From Sphaeramia orbicularis (taxonomy: Eukaryota > Chordata > Actinopteri > Kurtiformes > Apogonidae), in the NCBI RefSeq assembly GCF_902148855.1, contig NW_021941569.1, positions 328,137-392,136 of the forward strand: DNA of 64,000 nt, written 5' to 3'. Of the stretch, positions 11,601 to 35,369 are shown one piece after another (within the stretch, counting starts at the first letter, position 1; each line of letters begins with the position of its first letter). The notes under the pieces were generated by a model. It saw only the letters and a list, made by a program, of their open reading frames with translations, was not told where the DNA came from and searched no databases. The position numbers were made by a program, and so were the translations under genes.

Positions 11601-14600
11601 CAGATAAATATACAATTAAATACACAAGTAAATATGCAAGTACATATACATGTAAATACACAGGTAAATACAGGCTTGTTAGCTACTCACCCTGTGCAAC
11701 GGCAGTGATTGTTAGCTTGTTAGTAGTTAGCCTATTAGCTTCTCACTCTGTGCAGTAACAGTTAATGTTAGCCTGTTAGCGGTTAGCTCACCCTCCTGTC
11801 AGCCGTATAGATGGTTCCTGGGAGTTTGGGGTGTGGTTCTGCAGTCTTAGCAGCGATGACGATGTTAGCGCCATCTTTAGCGGCTTTCAGGGCGATGGCT
11901 TTTCCGATGCCTCGACTGGCTCCGGTGATGAAGAGTGTACATCCGGCTAACTTCCTGTAAGGGAGCCACAACAGTTTGCACTGAAACACACCGAAGAGTC
12001 CAAAAGCTGAGCCGAAATGATTTTAGATTGGAATTCAAAGTGGATTTAGCCGTTACACACAGAGTGAAAAAAAAAATACTATAATTAAACAACAGCTGGT
12101 AATAATTAAACATATATAATGAAATCCAGCTGTAGTTTGAGGAACAGTTCTGTTTTATCAGGTGAACTCGTGTAAATTTAAATCCAACTTCAGAACCTGG
12201 AGGACATGTTTTTATGTCCTGATGGTCCGATGCTCAGTATTTAATCCACTAATTAAATTAATTCTATTAATTATAACAAATCGTATTAATGAGTCTGACG
12301 TTGTAATGTATGAATCGACTCTTATTTCACAGATAGTTTTGCATGTGAAATTAAAAGTCTGAGTTATTTGATCTTCAGACGCTGTGTTTGGACAGAACTA
12401 AACCATCAAATAAAACTGAAATCAAAGTGACCAGATTTAGACACTTTCAGAACATGATATTTAACTTTAAATGCTGATTAGATCAATTAAACCACTGCAT
12501 CATGACTGGGTTATGGGTCATTCCACCTCAATTCAACAAGTACCTCCTGCTCGACCATCTTAGATTTGCTTGAAATTTTTACCATATAAAGTTCAACACT
12601 AAAAAACACCTCAGCCAAAATTTCAGATTGATATATCAATACATTTGAAGAAAAAATTCATGAACAGGGTACCCCTCTTGCCGTTTTTGGTGCATTTCGC
12701 GATCGTCTTAAAATGCAGCAGAGTTTAAAGTGCAATATCTCAGTAAGTTTTCTAGCTAAATGCATGAAATTTTCAGTAAAGAATGACTACCACATATAGA
12801 TTGCATATGTCTGTTCTCAATAACATTGTCTTTATTGGGACTGTGGTATGACCTTGTGAAATCTGGAAAATAAACTTGAAACTTTTATGAACCCCTATAT
12901 TTATTGACCAATTAAACACAAACCAAATATGATATATTGCAAATAATTACACATCCTTTTACATAAGTATATAGAGTAATCAGATCAGCATTTATTAATG
13001 GGTATGATCCTTTTTTGTTGTTGTTTTTGTCATAATAAAATCGCAAAATAACGTTTTTCATTAATTTTCACTTTCAAATACCACAGGTATGACAAGGAGT
13101 ACCAACCAAAAGAACTTATTTTCTGAAAGACCATCACATATGCTTACAAAATGTAAAATTTCATGATGGTTCTAGGACTCAACCTACAAAAAATTTGAAA
13201 ACATGATTTTATTTTTTTTTTAGAGTCCTAGAACCATCATGAAATTTTACATTTTGTAAGCATATGTGATGGTCTTTCAGAAAATAAGTTCTTTTGGTTG
13301 GTACTCCTTGTCATACCTGTGGTATTTGAAAGTGAAAATTAATGAAAAAGTTATTTTGCGATTTTATTATGACAAAAACAACAACAAAAAAGGATCATAC
13401 CCATTAATAAATGCTGATCTGATTACTCTATATACTTATGTAAAAGGATGTGTAATTATTTGCAATATATCATATTTGGTTTGTGTTTAATTGGTCAATA
13501 AATATAGGGGTTCATAAAAGTTTCAAGTTTATTTTCCAGATTCACAAGGTCATACACAGTCCCAATAAAGACAATGTTATTGAGAACCAGACATATGCAA
13601 TCTATATGTTGGTAGTCATTCTTTACTGAAAATTTCATGCATTTAGCTAGAAAACTTACTGAGATATTGCACTTTAAACTCTGCTGCATTTTAAGACGAT
13701 CGCGAATGCACCAAAACGGCAAGAGGGGTACCCTGTTCATAATTTTTTTCTTCAAATGTATTTGATATATCAATCTGAAAAACGGCAAGGAGGGGGGTAC
13801 CTTCAAGAATTTTTTTCTTTGGATACATTTGATATATCGGTCTGAAATTTGGCTGGGCTACTTTTCATGGTTGAACTTCACATGGTAAAATTTGAAGCAA
13901 ATTCAAGATGGTCGAATTTCTTCTAAACCCGTTGAATTGAGGTGGAATGACCCTTATATCTTAACCCGTTATGTCTTTCACCTGTTTACGTCTTTAACCT
14001 GTTTACGTCTTTAACCCGCTTGTGTCATTTATTTTGAATATAAACTTAGACTGAACTAATTAGAGCTGCAAACGATTAATCGACTCAAAGTGATCAAAAA
14101 AAAAAAAAAAAAAAAAAAATCATTCAACCACAGTTCTCCTGATCACAGCTGTGTTTCCTTCATTTCTCTGTGTTAAACATTGGTTCCACTGTTGTGTTTC
14201 ACACGGACGCTTATTGTGACGCACAAAGAAGATTCAGTTCAGGAAAACTGCCATAGAATTATTTACCTTCAATCAATTTTAATCGATTAATCAAATCGTG
14301 AATTTTTGCATTCACTTCAAGCACCTAGCTGATTAATCGTTTCAGCTCTAGAACTAAAACATGTTGGTTCTGGTGGATCCAGTCTCTATAAGTACTGAGG
14401 GGTCGTGGGTTCTGGATCCAGGTTCAGAGTTCACCTGTATGACCAGGGGTCAGAGGTCAGTTCTGGACCCACTGGTTCCTCCTGTTGGTTCTTTTCCTCC
14501 AAATAAACAGGTCAATAATAAACACAAACACAGAGAACCCGGATCCGAACCCGAAAACCGGCGCATTTTATCGAACCGGGACGGACCACACAGGTCCGGT

Positions 14601-14647
14601 CTCGGTCCTGGGTCCGGGTTCGTGGACTCACCCGGGTTCTGCAGCAT
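8666..14647 (-). CDS. HSDL2: Hydroxysteroid dehydrogenase-like protein 2
   Basis: An SDR-family oxidoreductase fused to a C-terminal SCP2 sterol-carrier domain, acting in peroxisomes and possibly mitochondria; the substrate is uncertain even in mammals. Eleven exons, in minus order: 14647-14636, 11954-11792, 11534-11439, 11344-11230, 10892-10789, 10715-10617, 10539-10347, 9876-9807, 9475-9329, 9151-9023, 8781-8666. The protein starts MLQNP. Exon 2 has the nucleotide-binding TGASRGIG motif, exon 4 VNNASAIS, exon 5 the LSPP serine region, and exon 6 the catalytic YTMAK (YxxxK). Exons 9-11 give the SCP2 domain (VWFLDLRSG, KLKPTMAFMSGKLRIKG). It ends MAKAKL, a PTS1-type peroxisomal signal. Single-base frame breaks occur at the exon 1 end, the exon 2 end, twice in exon 7 (after TDYT and after QDFE) and in exon 8; the flanking protein is fully conserved, so assembly error is likely. 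Divergent from PTBP3. Confidence 0.95.
8810..9000. repeat. Minisatellite in HSDL2 intron 10, X-box-like units
   Basis: Four to five loosely conserved copies of a GTTACCATGGAAACCACACAC-type unit separated by CATCACCACCTGCACA. It fills most of the short intron between the last two HSDL2 exons. Units resemble the RFX X-box (GTTACC-AT-GGAAAC), but the match is to a simple-repeat family. Confidence 0.7.
9152..9290. repeat. Minisatellite carrying copies of the HSDL2 exon 10 acceptor
   Basis: About four copies of a roughly 34-bp unit containing CTTATATGGACAAAAGACAC. On the minus strand this reads TTTTGTCCATATAAGG, and the copy nearest the exon is the actual acceptor (TTTTGTCCATATAAG, then GCG of exon 10). 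The array therefore consists of tandem duplicates of the 3' splice site. Confidence 0.85.
9485..9695. repeat. Minisatellite in HSDL2 intron 8 (GTTACAGGTGTG)
   Basis: A 13-16 bp unit, ACACACCTGTAAC, repeated about 15 times. It ends roughly 10 bases from the exon 9 acceptor. On the gene's strand each unit reads TTACAGGTGTG, which looks like an acceptor. Confidence 0.85.
9935..10346. repeat. Minisatellite carrying copies of the HSDL2 exon 7 donor
   Basis: TTAGCATTAGC-type array abutting HSDL2 exon 7. The real donor on the minus strand reads CCAG then GTAGGGCTAATGCTAAC. The array units read CCAGGTAAGGGCTAATGCTA. Each full unit is thus a copy of the donor, most with a stronger GTAAGG core. Confidence 0.85.
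11047..11222. repeat. 25-bp minisatellite in HSDL2 intron 4
   Basis: Seven tandem copies of TGTCCTGAACGTGTCATGTG plus ATCAG, starting about 7 bases from the exon 4 donor (11230). Copies are nearly identical, so the expansion is recent. The unit has no splice motif. Confidence 0.9.
12515..13953. mobile_element. Long fold-back (inverted-repeat) element in HSDL2 intron 1
   Basis: Two near-identical arms face each other: 12515-13180 and 13223-13953, separated by a 42-bp loop. The termini are GGGTCATTCCACCTCAATTC and its inverse. A 4-bp direct repeat TTAT lies at 12511-12514 and 13954-13957. The right arm is longer because it holds an internal duplication of about 70 bp (13716-13855, two copies of the AAACGGCAAG-GGGGTACC block). 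No transposase ORF is present. It is probably a non-autonomous DNA transposon; TTAT resembles the TTAA target of piggyBac or Kolobok, but the superfamily is not established. Confidence 0.85.
14061..14350. mobile_element. hAT-like MITE, family C (copy 2)
   Basis: Same TAGAGCTGCAAACGATTAATC and GATTAATCGTTTCAGCTCTA termini as the copy at 4223. Flanked by GAACTAAT (14053-14060) and GAACTAAA (14351-14358), an 8-bp target duplication with one mismatch. It contains a poly(A) run of about 22 bases not seen in the other copies and lies in HSDL2 intron 1. Confidence 0.87.
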
Positions 14648-17600
14648 CGTGTTTTCTGTGACGAAACGAACCGACGAAGGATCCGATCAGAGTCCGCAGG
14701 TCCAGGTCCGTGGGTCCGGGTCCGACTGCTTTCACCTTTCACCCACTTCAAGATGCGCGAGGCGACCGGACGTGACGTAGGACATACACATGCTAACTTC
14801 CGGTATGTGCGCAAAGATTGTCTCGTGTGGCACAGATGTGTGACACCTGTTCAGATCTGGAGTCCAGAACTCACATGGACCCAGAACCAGGACCTGAACA
14901 TGGACCCAGAACCAGGACCTGAACATGGACCCAGAACCAGGACCTGAACAGAGACAAAAAGGAGGATTTAATTTTTTATATAATTGACAACGTTTAAAAT
15001 TTAGTTCATTTTATTGTGCGTATTTTTTTTTTTTTTTTGTCCTTTAGTTCATTGGTTTTGTGTTTGTTTGGTTTTATGTTTTTTACTTCGTTTCTTTTAT
15101 AAATATGACCATTGGATTTGACATCATCTGTTAAGAATCTGTCTAAGATGAGAAGTACATTTTGAATTAATTCATTATTATGATGATGATAATTATGATG
15201 ATGATTATGATTATTATTAATGATGCCTCAAACTCATTTCATCTCACTTTGGATGCAAACACTTGATGACCAGTGAACCTGTAAACTGTTTATTAGAGTG
15301 TCTGTCTGTCAGAGGCATGAGTTTACAGCTCAGTTCCTGTATTTTAGTCCATTCCAGTGGTTTATGGTGTTCCACCTGCAGCAGATGCTGGTCCAGACCA
15401 AACAGACACAACAGGATTAAAACATGTCATTAAACTGACAGTTTTTACCCTCAGCCACACCCACTGTAGGGTACTGTCCTCAGGTGGTCGTCTGTCCGTC
15501 CGTCTGTCCACATATGAGCAAAAACTGTGGCCTGCACCAGTGGTTCTTAACTGTGTGTGTGTGTGGGGGGGGGGGGCAGCAGACAGTCAACATCAGTGAT
15601 GGGGGGGGGGGGGCGCTCACCGTCACTGTGTCACGGTTTTATCCAAACGTCCTCCACATACAGGTCTAGGGCTGGGCTCCATTTTACTTTAATTTTGCAG
15701 AATCACCTTATAGTGGATGAGATGGATTTTTCAGAGCAGGACCATGAGTACCTGACCCAGGTACCACCGATGCAGAGGCGCAGGCTGGCTCCATCTCACG
15801 AGCCCATGGGGGAGACGGGGCGACTTGGTTTTGCTCACAATGGTTCTGATGCAGGAGGGGAAACCCCCCCATGGGAGGTCTTCAGTGGAACCTGCGGTGT
15901 GGAGGGACCGGCCCCGGACCATCTGGTCAGCAGAGGCTCTCTGAGGGGGGTCTAGGAATATGAACCTGGATCCACACTGAGACACAGGTGTGGAGTTAGA
16001 GGAACAGGAGAGGACTATCACGGACCGCTTAAACCCCCCTCAGCTCTGACATATTGTTTCCAGTGACTTTCTTGTACCAAGGGCCCAACATAGCACACGT
16101 GGTGACAGGTCCTTTAAAGCTGTGGACCACGTCTATGGAATGACCTGCCTCTACACCTGCGGTCCATGGGACTCTGGAGAGAGCTTTAAAAAACACACTG
16201 AAAACCCTCCTGTTCAAACAGGCTTTTCAGTCTCCCACCTGACCCAGGACCACACCACAAACTGATTACACTATGTATTCATCATAAGTACTCCCATGTG
16301 CACCCCCCCAGTCTCTCTATATCTCTATCGCTCTCTCTTTTCTCCTCCTTTACTCTCTCTCTTTAACCCCAACTTGGTCCTGTCACTCGTCCATCCTGCA
16401 GGAGTCTGGCTCTGCTCCAGGTTTCTGCTGTTAAAGCTCCTTTTTCCTTCCACTGTCACCACTCACTCATGTTTGCTCCTGGAGGATTCTGCCTGGGTCT
16501 GTAAACTGGATTTGATTCTGATTTGACTTGATAAAGCACTTTGTGACTCTGTCTGTGAAAGTGCTCTATAAATAAAATGTACTTACTTACATAGTTTGTT
16601 TGGGGGGGTGGGGTGGTACAAACCAGAATAAAGCTGATGCAGAAGGTCTGTTCTGATCCACTGTGGAACTGTTTGTGGTCATTATTTCAGAGCACATTCA
16701 TCCATTTACTGATGAAATGTCATATTCATGTCCTTTCTAATATCAGTATTGATCCCAGTGTTGATGTGTGCATGTCTGCAGAAGTCAAATAATCAGATTA
16801 CAGCTCAAAATGAATCTGAATCATTTAGTTAATACTGAATCAAATCGATATTGGATCAATGGAATAGTGGTAAATCAATTCAGAACCATGTCCGTCTGTG
16901 TCGGGGGGGGGGGGGGGCATCTGGCTGACGGTTTGTTTGTTTTTTTTTTGTTTTTTTTAACCTGCTTCGGTTTTCAGTGGAATCCTGTTTCCACTTGGTT
17001 GACCTGTGGATGGAGCAGAGGGAATCGCCATGGTAACCACCAGACTGACTGTACCAGCTTCATTCTACATTTACACTGAATGTTCTGATGTGTGTTCTGG
17101 AATCACTCACTGTCTGTTCATGTTCAGATGTTTGATGCTACTTCTTCTACCTCAACAGTTCATCTGTGTTTATTTACAGTAGAATGTAAACCCCCCCCCC
17201 CAGTAAAACTATATTCTAGGTGTAGTTTTATGTCACAGAAAAAAAAAGAAAATACTGATATTACTCCAAATGTTTCAATCTTACATGAAAACCACAAACT
17301 AAACTGTATTGGGTGAATGTCTGTCTGGTGTTTGTCTGGGTGGTGGTGGTGGGGGGGCACAGACCCCCCCCCCACCACCACCTCATTATAATGAATGAGA
17401 TCAGGGGATTTCCCAGAGGATCAATAACACCAGTTCTGATGTGATTAATTAATTAAGTAGGTGTAAACATCAAACACTAGGATGTCATGTGACCTCAGAG
17501 GACTCACATCATGGATGACGTTCATGAGCTGAAGTTAGTATATAAAAAAACAAAAAAAACAAATGACAGTCCTACATAAATAAAAACAATAATCACGTCT

Positions 17601-17783
17601 TCTGATCGATTCCTCATATTGATCACTGATCGCTCCTTCCGCCACCGCCATGTTATGCAATGACGTCACCAAACAGGAAGTGAGCTCGTTGTTCTCCACG
17701 GTGGCTGCGGAGCGGCGCGGGAGGCTCGCGGACCGGGACGGCTCTTCCTCGTGCTCTTTTCCTCCTCTTCCTCCACGCGGACC
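14648..17783. other. Intergenic region between divergent HSDL2 and PTBP3
   Basis: About 3.1 kb. The HSDL2-proximal part has a CRE-like GTGACGTAGG (14771-14780). Three copies of GGACCTGAACATGGACCCAG lie at 14870-14955. The middle contains several poly(G) runs (15565-15614, 16904-16916) and a LINE tail. The PTBP3-proximal 150 bases are CpG-rich, consistent with a 5' UTR and promoter. No protein-coding exon is recognised. Confidence 0.6.
16060..16590 (+). mobile_element. LINE 3' end (L2/Rex-like)
   Basis: Out-of-frame pieces resemble the reverse transcriptase C-terminus (ALKNTLKTLLFKQAFQS). A 3' region follows with the CTCTCTTTAACCCC-ACTCGTCCATCCTGCAG layout and the end GCTCTATAAATAAAATG. The inverted fragment at 32970-33265 has the same block order, which supports one family. 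Confidence 0.7.
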
Positions 17784-30094
<12,311 letters not shown>

Positions 30095-31017
30095 CCTATG
30101 ACCTCTGACCCCCCTCTGACCCCACCATCTGACCCTGCCTTCCTGCCCTGTCCCACCATTTGACCTCTGACCCCACCCTCCGACCTCTGACCCCGCCCTC
30201 CTGCCCTGCCCCCCCCCTCTGACCTCTGACTCCAGACGCACAGGTCGGCCTCAGAACATTTAACGTATCAATTACATCGATTGCAGATTTAGGTCCATTT
30301 GACGTTTACCGATTGATCGGTAACAAAGAGAAAACATCGTTACGTTCGACTGAAACGTCGCAGATTTTCGATAAAAACACGACTTCAGGACGTTTCCATT
30401 TTCACAGTCGGTGAATCACTAGCGTGGGTTCGTTAGTTTAGATCAAACACCGCCGCCGTCATAAACATGTCGGAGTCAATGATCACCAACCGGGCCTTTG
30501 GATCCGGTACCGGAACCGGGCCGGATGCTCACTACAGAAAGCCACCACAGTCCTGACCCGGGTCCGACAGACTGGATTAAAAAGACACAAAAAAACCAAA
30601 GAACTGATGTGAACTCAAACTGAGTGAAGAACAAGTGTCGGCGACAGGAAGTGAAAACCTGGTAATCTGAGACGATATTTGATAGAGTTCGGATTTTACA
30701 CCACGATTACGTCATTAAAAGGATCTGATGTCTTCGTGGAAACCAAACCTGTTCGCAGGTTTATAGTTGAAATAAAGTTCAGTTTCAAAAACTCCAGTTT
30801 CAAAACACATTCAAAAGGCGTCGCATTGAACATGGAGGAGAAAATATTTATGAGTTCATTCATGAAGGTTCAACAGTTAAAAAAATCAAACTTTTTAGAA
30901 ATAAAAGCACTTCGTCCAAATACGAAAGTTACTGAACACTAGAAGATCTACGATAAATCCAGAGGTTTATCATCAACATCTGGAGCTTTGGTTTACAACG
31001 ACAGAACGCACTTGGAA

Positions 31018-31385
31018 ATGCAACATTAGCCCGTTAGCTTTACGTTCAGTCTGCTACTAGCCTGTTAGCTTTACATTCCGTTTGCTACTAGCCTGTTAGC
31101 TTTACATTCAGTCTGCTACTAGCCTGTTAGCTTTACATTCTGTTTGCTACTAGCCTGTTAGCTTTCCGTTCAGTCTGCTACTAGCCTGTTAGCTTTACGT
31201 TTAGTTTGCTACTAGCCCGTTAGCTTTGCATTTCGTCTACTACTAGTCTTTTAGCTTTACATTCCGTTTGCTACTAGCCCGTTAGCTTTACATCCCATCT
31301 TCTACTAGCCTGTTAGCTTTGCATGCCATCTCCTACTAGCTCGTTAGCCTCATCAGTCAGTCTGCTAGTAGTCCATTAGCTACTA
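31018..31385. repeat. CTACTAGCCTGTTAGCTTTA minisatellite
   Basis: About 13 copies of a roughly 28-bp unit CTGCTACTAGCCTGTTAGCT plus TTACATTC. Copies diverge progressively to the right (GTTAGCC, CATTAGC), suggesting older units on that side. Confidence 0.85.
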
Positions 31386-32744
31386 TGAGTTTACTACTGT
31401 CTGCTCTCAAAAGAAAAAAAACTACATTTATTCGTCATAAAAAATGTGAATGCTCTCATTTCATACATTTATTCAATAACGTCTATGACACATTCCATTT
31501 AAATTTTATTTCTTCATGTGTAGAACATGCCTACTACTGACATGCTAATTAGCTGTTGTGCTACATTTACATGACAGATTTTAACATGTGGCATTTACGT
31601 CACACTGTTTTTTACCATTTTTAGCCTTTAGCATCTACTTTACTGCGTATGATGATTAAAGCTGTTTTCGTGTTAGCTTAATGTTAGCGCTGACGTTAAT
31701 TTAAAATGTTGAATGAAACACACGTTTTAAACTTGTATTTGTTTGATTTGATTTAATTTGCAGATATTTACAGCTAACTCTAACTGTAATTCAAACTGAT
31801 ACTGAAAGCCCCGGCTAACATGCTAATGGCTAATGTCAAAGCTAATGATCTGAGGTTTTCTGGCCTTCACCTTTGACCTCCACTGTCCCAGACTTTGACT
31901 ACGCCCCTGCCCTTTGACCTTTGACCTCTGACTTCAGGGCCTGTGATTGGCCTGCGGTGGGAACAAACGGACCAATGGGAGAGCTTCCTGTGCCTACAAA
32001 CACGTGATGTCACAGTGACGGGTCGTTGTCATGGTTACAGAGGTTACAGAGCACATTCCTCAGCATACGGAGCTCCGAGTAGCAAAGCTTTGTGGGTAAT
32101 GGAGTCCAGTGAGGAGTCCAAGCAGAAGAAGCCGTTAGTTTTCTTTTAACTGAAGCCTTTTTCTAACAAGAGTCAGTTCTTTGATTTTTCTGTCTCACCA
32201 ACATTATAAAAGGGAAATGTCTCTAATGTTCTGGTCGAATCTGAAGACAAACGACCGTTTCACCGACGTTGGGTTCAGACGAAGTTTCATTTGGTTTAAA
32301 CCACGTTTCCTGTTTATGCTCGTTTTGGAGAAACAACAAACCAACGTTATTATCGTTAACGAAAACTAACGAAATGACCCAAACTAGAACTGTAAAAACA
32401 TTTTCATTAACTGAAATAAATGTAACTAGAATTAAAGAAAATAACCATAACTAACTGAAACTGTATTGTGTGTTTACAAAACTAACTAAAACAGATAAAA
32501 ATTATGGATAAAATTCCCTTCATTTTCGTCTTTGTCAATGTCGGATTGATACGAAATTGATTTATTTCACTCGAGCAATTTTAGCTAGCGGCACCATCCG
32601 ACACTTTTTGCTCCGTCACTTGTGTTCACTTGTGGTTTCCAGTCGTCTTCTGGTCCCCACTCTTCCTGGAAACATGGAGACTAAAGCAGCAGAGTCCTGT
32701 CTGGGATTGATTTGAATAGGAGCACAGAGAAGAAGAGAAAAGAG

Positions 32745-32960
32745 ACCACTGAACTACAACTGAACTACAACTGAACTACAACTGAACTACAACTAAACTA
32801 CAACTGAACTACAACTGAACTACAACTGAACTACAACTGAACTACAACTAAACTACAACTGAACTACAACTAAACTACAACTGAACTACAACTGAACTAC
32901 AACTGAACTACAACTAAACTACAACTGAACTACAACTGAACTACAACTGAACTACAACTA
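32745..32960. repeat. 11-bp satellite GAACTACAACT
   Basis: About 19 copies of an 11-bp unit, with scattered GAACT to AAACT variants. It lies inside repeat family E copy 1. Confidence 0.92.
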
Positions 32961-32969
32961 ATACTAAAA

Positions 32970-33265
32970 CTAATCAATCACATTTTATTTCTATAGCGCC
33001 AAATCATAACAAAAGTTCTCTCATGACACTTTCATATAGAGTTGGTCTAAACCAGACTGAAGCCGGTTTACAGAAACCAACAGAATCCAACAAACACTAG
33101 TGAGTGGAGACAGAGGAAGGAAAAAGTCCCTTTAACAGCAGAAACCTGAGGAGGATGGACGAGTGACAGGAGGAGAGAGAGGGTTAAAGAGAGAGAGGAA
33201 AGGAGGAGAAAAGAGAGAGAGAGAGAGACTGGGGGAGAAGGGGGGAGGTAGGGGGAGACACATGA
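32970..33265 (-). mobile_element. LINE 3' tail, inverted (L2/Rex-like)
   Basis: The reverse complement reads CTCTCTTTAACCCTC, ACTCGTCCATCCTCCTCAGG, TTTCTGCTGTTAAAGGGAC and ends GCGCTATAGAAATAAAATG. This is the same block order as 16290-16590. Confidence 0.7.
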
Positions 33266-33634
33266 ACAGAAAACTGAACTAGAACATCTGTGGAACTATA
33301 GAATAAACACTATCAGAACTATATACAAACTGAGCATTTAGAAAAAAATGAAAACTAATACAAACTATCAAACCTGCTCTAAAAACAAAGTCAGACTAAC
33401 TGAATAAGAGAAAAAAAGTCCAAACTAAATCAAACTAAACTAGAATGAAAAATCCAAACTATTAGAACCTTGACACAAACTGTCAGTCAGGTCTTTTCAG
33501 AATTCCATACAGCCGCACGAAGCGACCAAGCCGTTTCCGTGTTTGTTGTTGCTGCGTCCAAACTGTGGCTGCACAGAATTCTGAAAAGGCCTGAGTGACG
33601 GTTTGGGTTTGGGACGGAAACAAACACATTTCAG

Positions 33635-33912
33635 TAGAGCTGCAACCGATTAATCGACTCAACCTGACCCAAAAAAAATCATTCAGCCACAGTTCTCCTG
33701 AATCTTCAGCTTTGTTTCCTTCATTTCTCTGCTGTTAAACATTGGTTCCACTGTTGTGTTTCACACGGACGCTTATTGTGACGCACAAAGAAGCTTCAAT
33801 TCAGGAAAACTGACATAGAATATTTCCCTTCAATCAATTCGAGTCGATTAATCAAATCGAGACTTTTTGCATTGACTTCAAACACCTGATGGATTAATCG
33901 GTTGCAGCTCTA
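33635..33912. mobile_element. hAT-like MITE, family C (copy 3)
   Basis: Termini TAGAGCTGCAACCGATTAATC and GATTAATCGGTTGCAGCTCTA. The flanking 8 bases (CATTTCAG, CGCTTCAA) match at only 5 of 8 positions, so this may be the oldest of the three copies. Confidence 0.82.
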
Positions 33913-33967
33913 CGCTTCAAAGTTGTTCAGGTTCGTAATCACGGAAAGACGAACAAATTCACAATAC

Positions 33968-34500
33968 TAGGGCAAGAATCTGACGATACAAATCACAATA
34001 CTAGGACCACAATACGATATATCATGATACTGTTAAAAAGGCAATTTTTTGTTTGTTTCTTTTTTTTTTTAATGATTATTTCCTTGAAGAATTGAATTCC
34101 AGCAGAAATCTGCACAAATCCTAAACACATTTGTATTTGATCCCAACAGGATCTAATGTTCTATCAGCAAATGTTCCAACTGTGTTCAAACTGAAATTGT
34201 GTTTTCCAGACATTCCAGTTTCAGATCCTGTTCAAATGTTCAGATTCTATTAGTTCACAACTAACATCAGAACAGGATTTGAGTTCAATCCAACAAAGGA
34301 ACCAACATTATTGAATAAAAGAGTGTGAAATAAGAATAAATGAAATAGAAACAAAAAAGAAAAACTAAAATGAACCTCCACAATATCTGCATTTGAATAA
34401 ATACCTAAAAATATCCATACAGTACTTTTTAATATCCATACAGTATCGTGAAATGAAATATCGCGATATATTGCAGAACTGATATTTTCTTACAGCCCTA
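33968..34500 (-). mobile_element. hAT-like MITE, family D (copy 2)
   Basis: Inverted relative of 18269-18873. It ends ATATTTTCTTACAGCCCTA and contains ATCGCGATATATTGCAGAAC. It lies in the probable PTBP3 3' UTR. Confidence 0.75.
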
Positions 34501-35258
34501 ACTGTCACCATGACGACCGTCCTCCACTGCTTTAAACATCTGCTCGTATTCATACGTCGTCCGTTTGTCTTGTACGTGTTGAACATTTGACAGAACCAGA
34601 ACCACCAGGACCGTGCAGACCTGGTCAGACCAGAACCAACACTGACCCCTGTGGGACGCCTCTGGAAACAGGATGATCAATAAGTAATCAGTAAAAAAAC
34701 AAAAAACATTACTTTTCCTTTTGTTTTGAAACAGAAACATCAAAGAACGACTGATTCCTGTTTTTTTTTTTTCCTGTTTGTTTTCGTTCATATTTGATCT
34801 GCATGTTTCCAGTTTGTGTCAAATGTCCGACATTATTTATTCCGTTCGTTTTCACTGTCACTTTTTTATTTTCTTTGGGTTCTAAACTCTGACCGTGTGC
34901 ACAGACTTTTGGCTCCTCCCATTGGCGTTGAATGTTGCCGTCTGATTGGCTGAAACACCTGTCTGTCCTTTTCCTTTGTTTGGACTTTTAGCTGCGATCT
35001 GGATGAACTTCTTCTTCTGTGCCTTATTTTTCTGCTGGTTTTTGTTTTGTACGTGTCCGGGTTCGGTTCACTGTCGTGTTCTTCGTATGTTTTGGGGGAT
35101 TTTTAATCATGAATGTATTTATACTGTACAACATGAAACAGGAAATGCTTTGGATGCCCCGCCCACCTGTCACACCTGTGTGTGCGTATTTATGTGTGTG
35201 TGTGTGTGTGTGTGTGTGTATTGAGCTGTGATTGGTTGAGCTTCATCTTCTTTTTTTC

Positions 35259-35264
35259 TATTAA
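35259..35264 (+). terminator. PTBP3: Candidate distal PTBP3 polyadenylation signal
   Basis: ATTAAA followed within 35 bases by a T/G-rich GTGGTTTATTATGTTTGTTT element, the usual vertebrate arrangement. Confidence 0.5.
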
Positions 35265-35369
35265 AATATATTTAATTCAAATGTGGTTTATTATGTTTGT
35301 TTAGGTTCCACATTCAGACCAAGAAGAACCCGAGGAAAAACAGAACAAAACAGAAAAACAGAACGAAAA

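Larger units (their letters stand above)
32343..33474 (+). repeat. Dispersed repeat, family E (copy 1), with nested insertions
   Basis: The left part (TTATTATCGTTAACGAAAAC) and the right end (AATCCAAACTATTAGAAC) match the copy at 62847-63588. Between them lie an ACTACAACTGA satellite and an inverted LINE tail, absent from the other copy. The shared phrase GGAGACTAAAGCAGCAGAGT anchors the alignment. The family has an AACTAAAACTAA-rich interior typical of teleost DNA elements; class not assigned. Confidence 0.7.
30095..35281 (+). other. PTBP3: Probable PTBP3 3' UTR and downstream transposon-rich region
   Basis: No further exon is seen after the stop. Candidate poly(A) signals are AATAAA near 30770 and ATTAAA at 35259-35264; the second follows about 250 bases of non-repetitive sequence and would give a UTR of about 5.2 kb. 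It holds a GCTACTAGCCTGTTAGC array, a nested repeat and two MITEs. Which signal is used cannot be told from sequence. Confidence 0.4.

Noticed and set aside
12515-13953. Possible Polinton or viral terminal inverted repeats
   Set aside because: The arms meet at a 42-base loop with no coding cargo; nothing capsid- or polymerase-like is present.
15557-16021. ORFs of 96-132 codons near poly(G) runs
   Set aside because: No conservation recognised; they overlap on both strands and contain low-complexity Gly runs.
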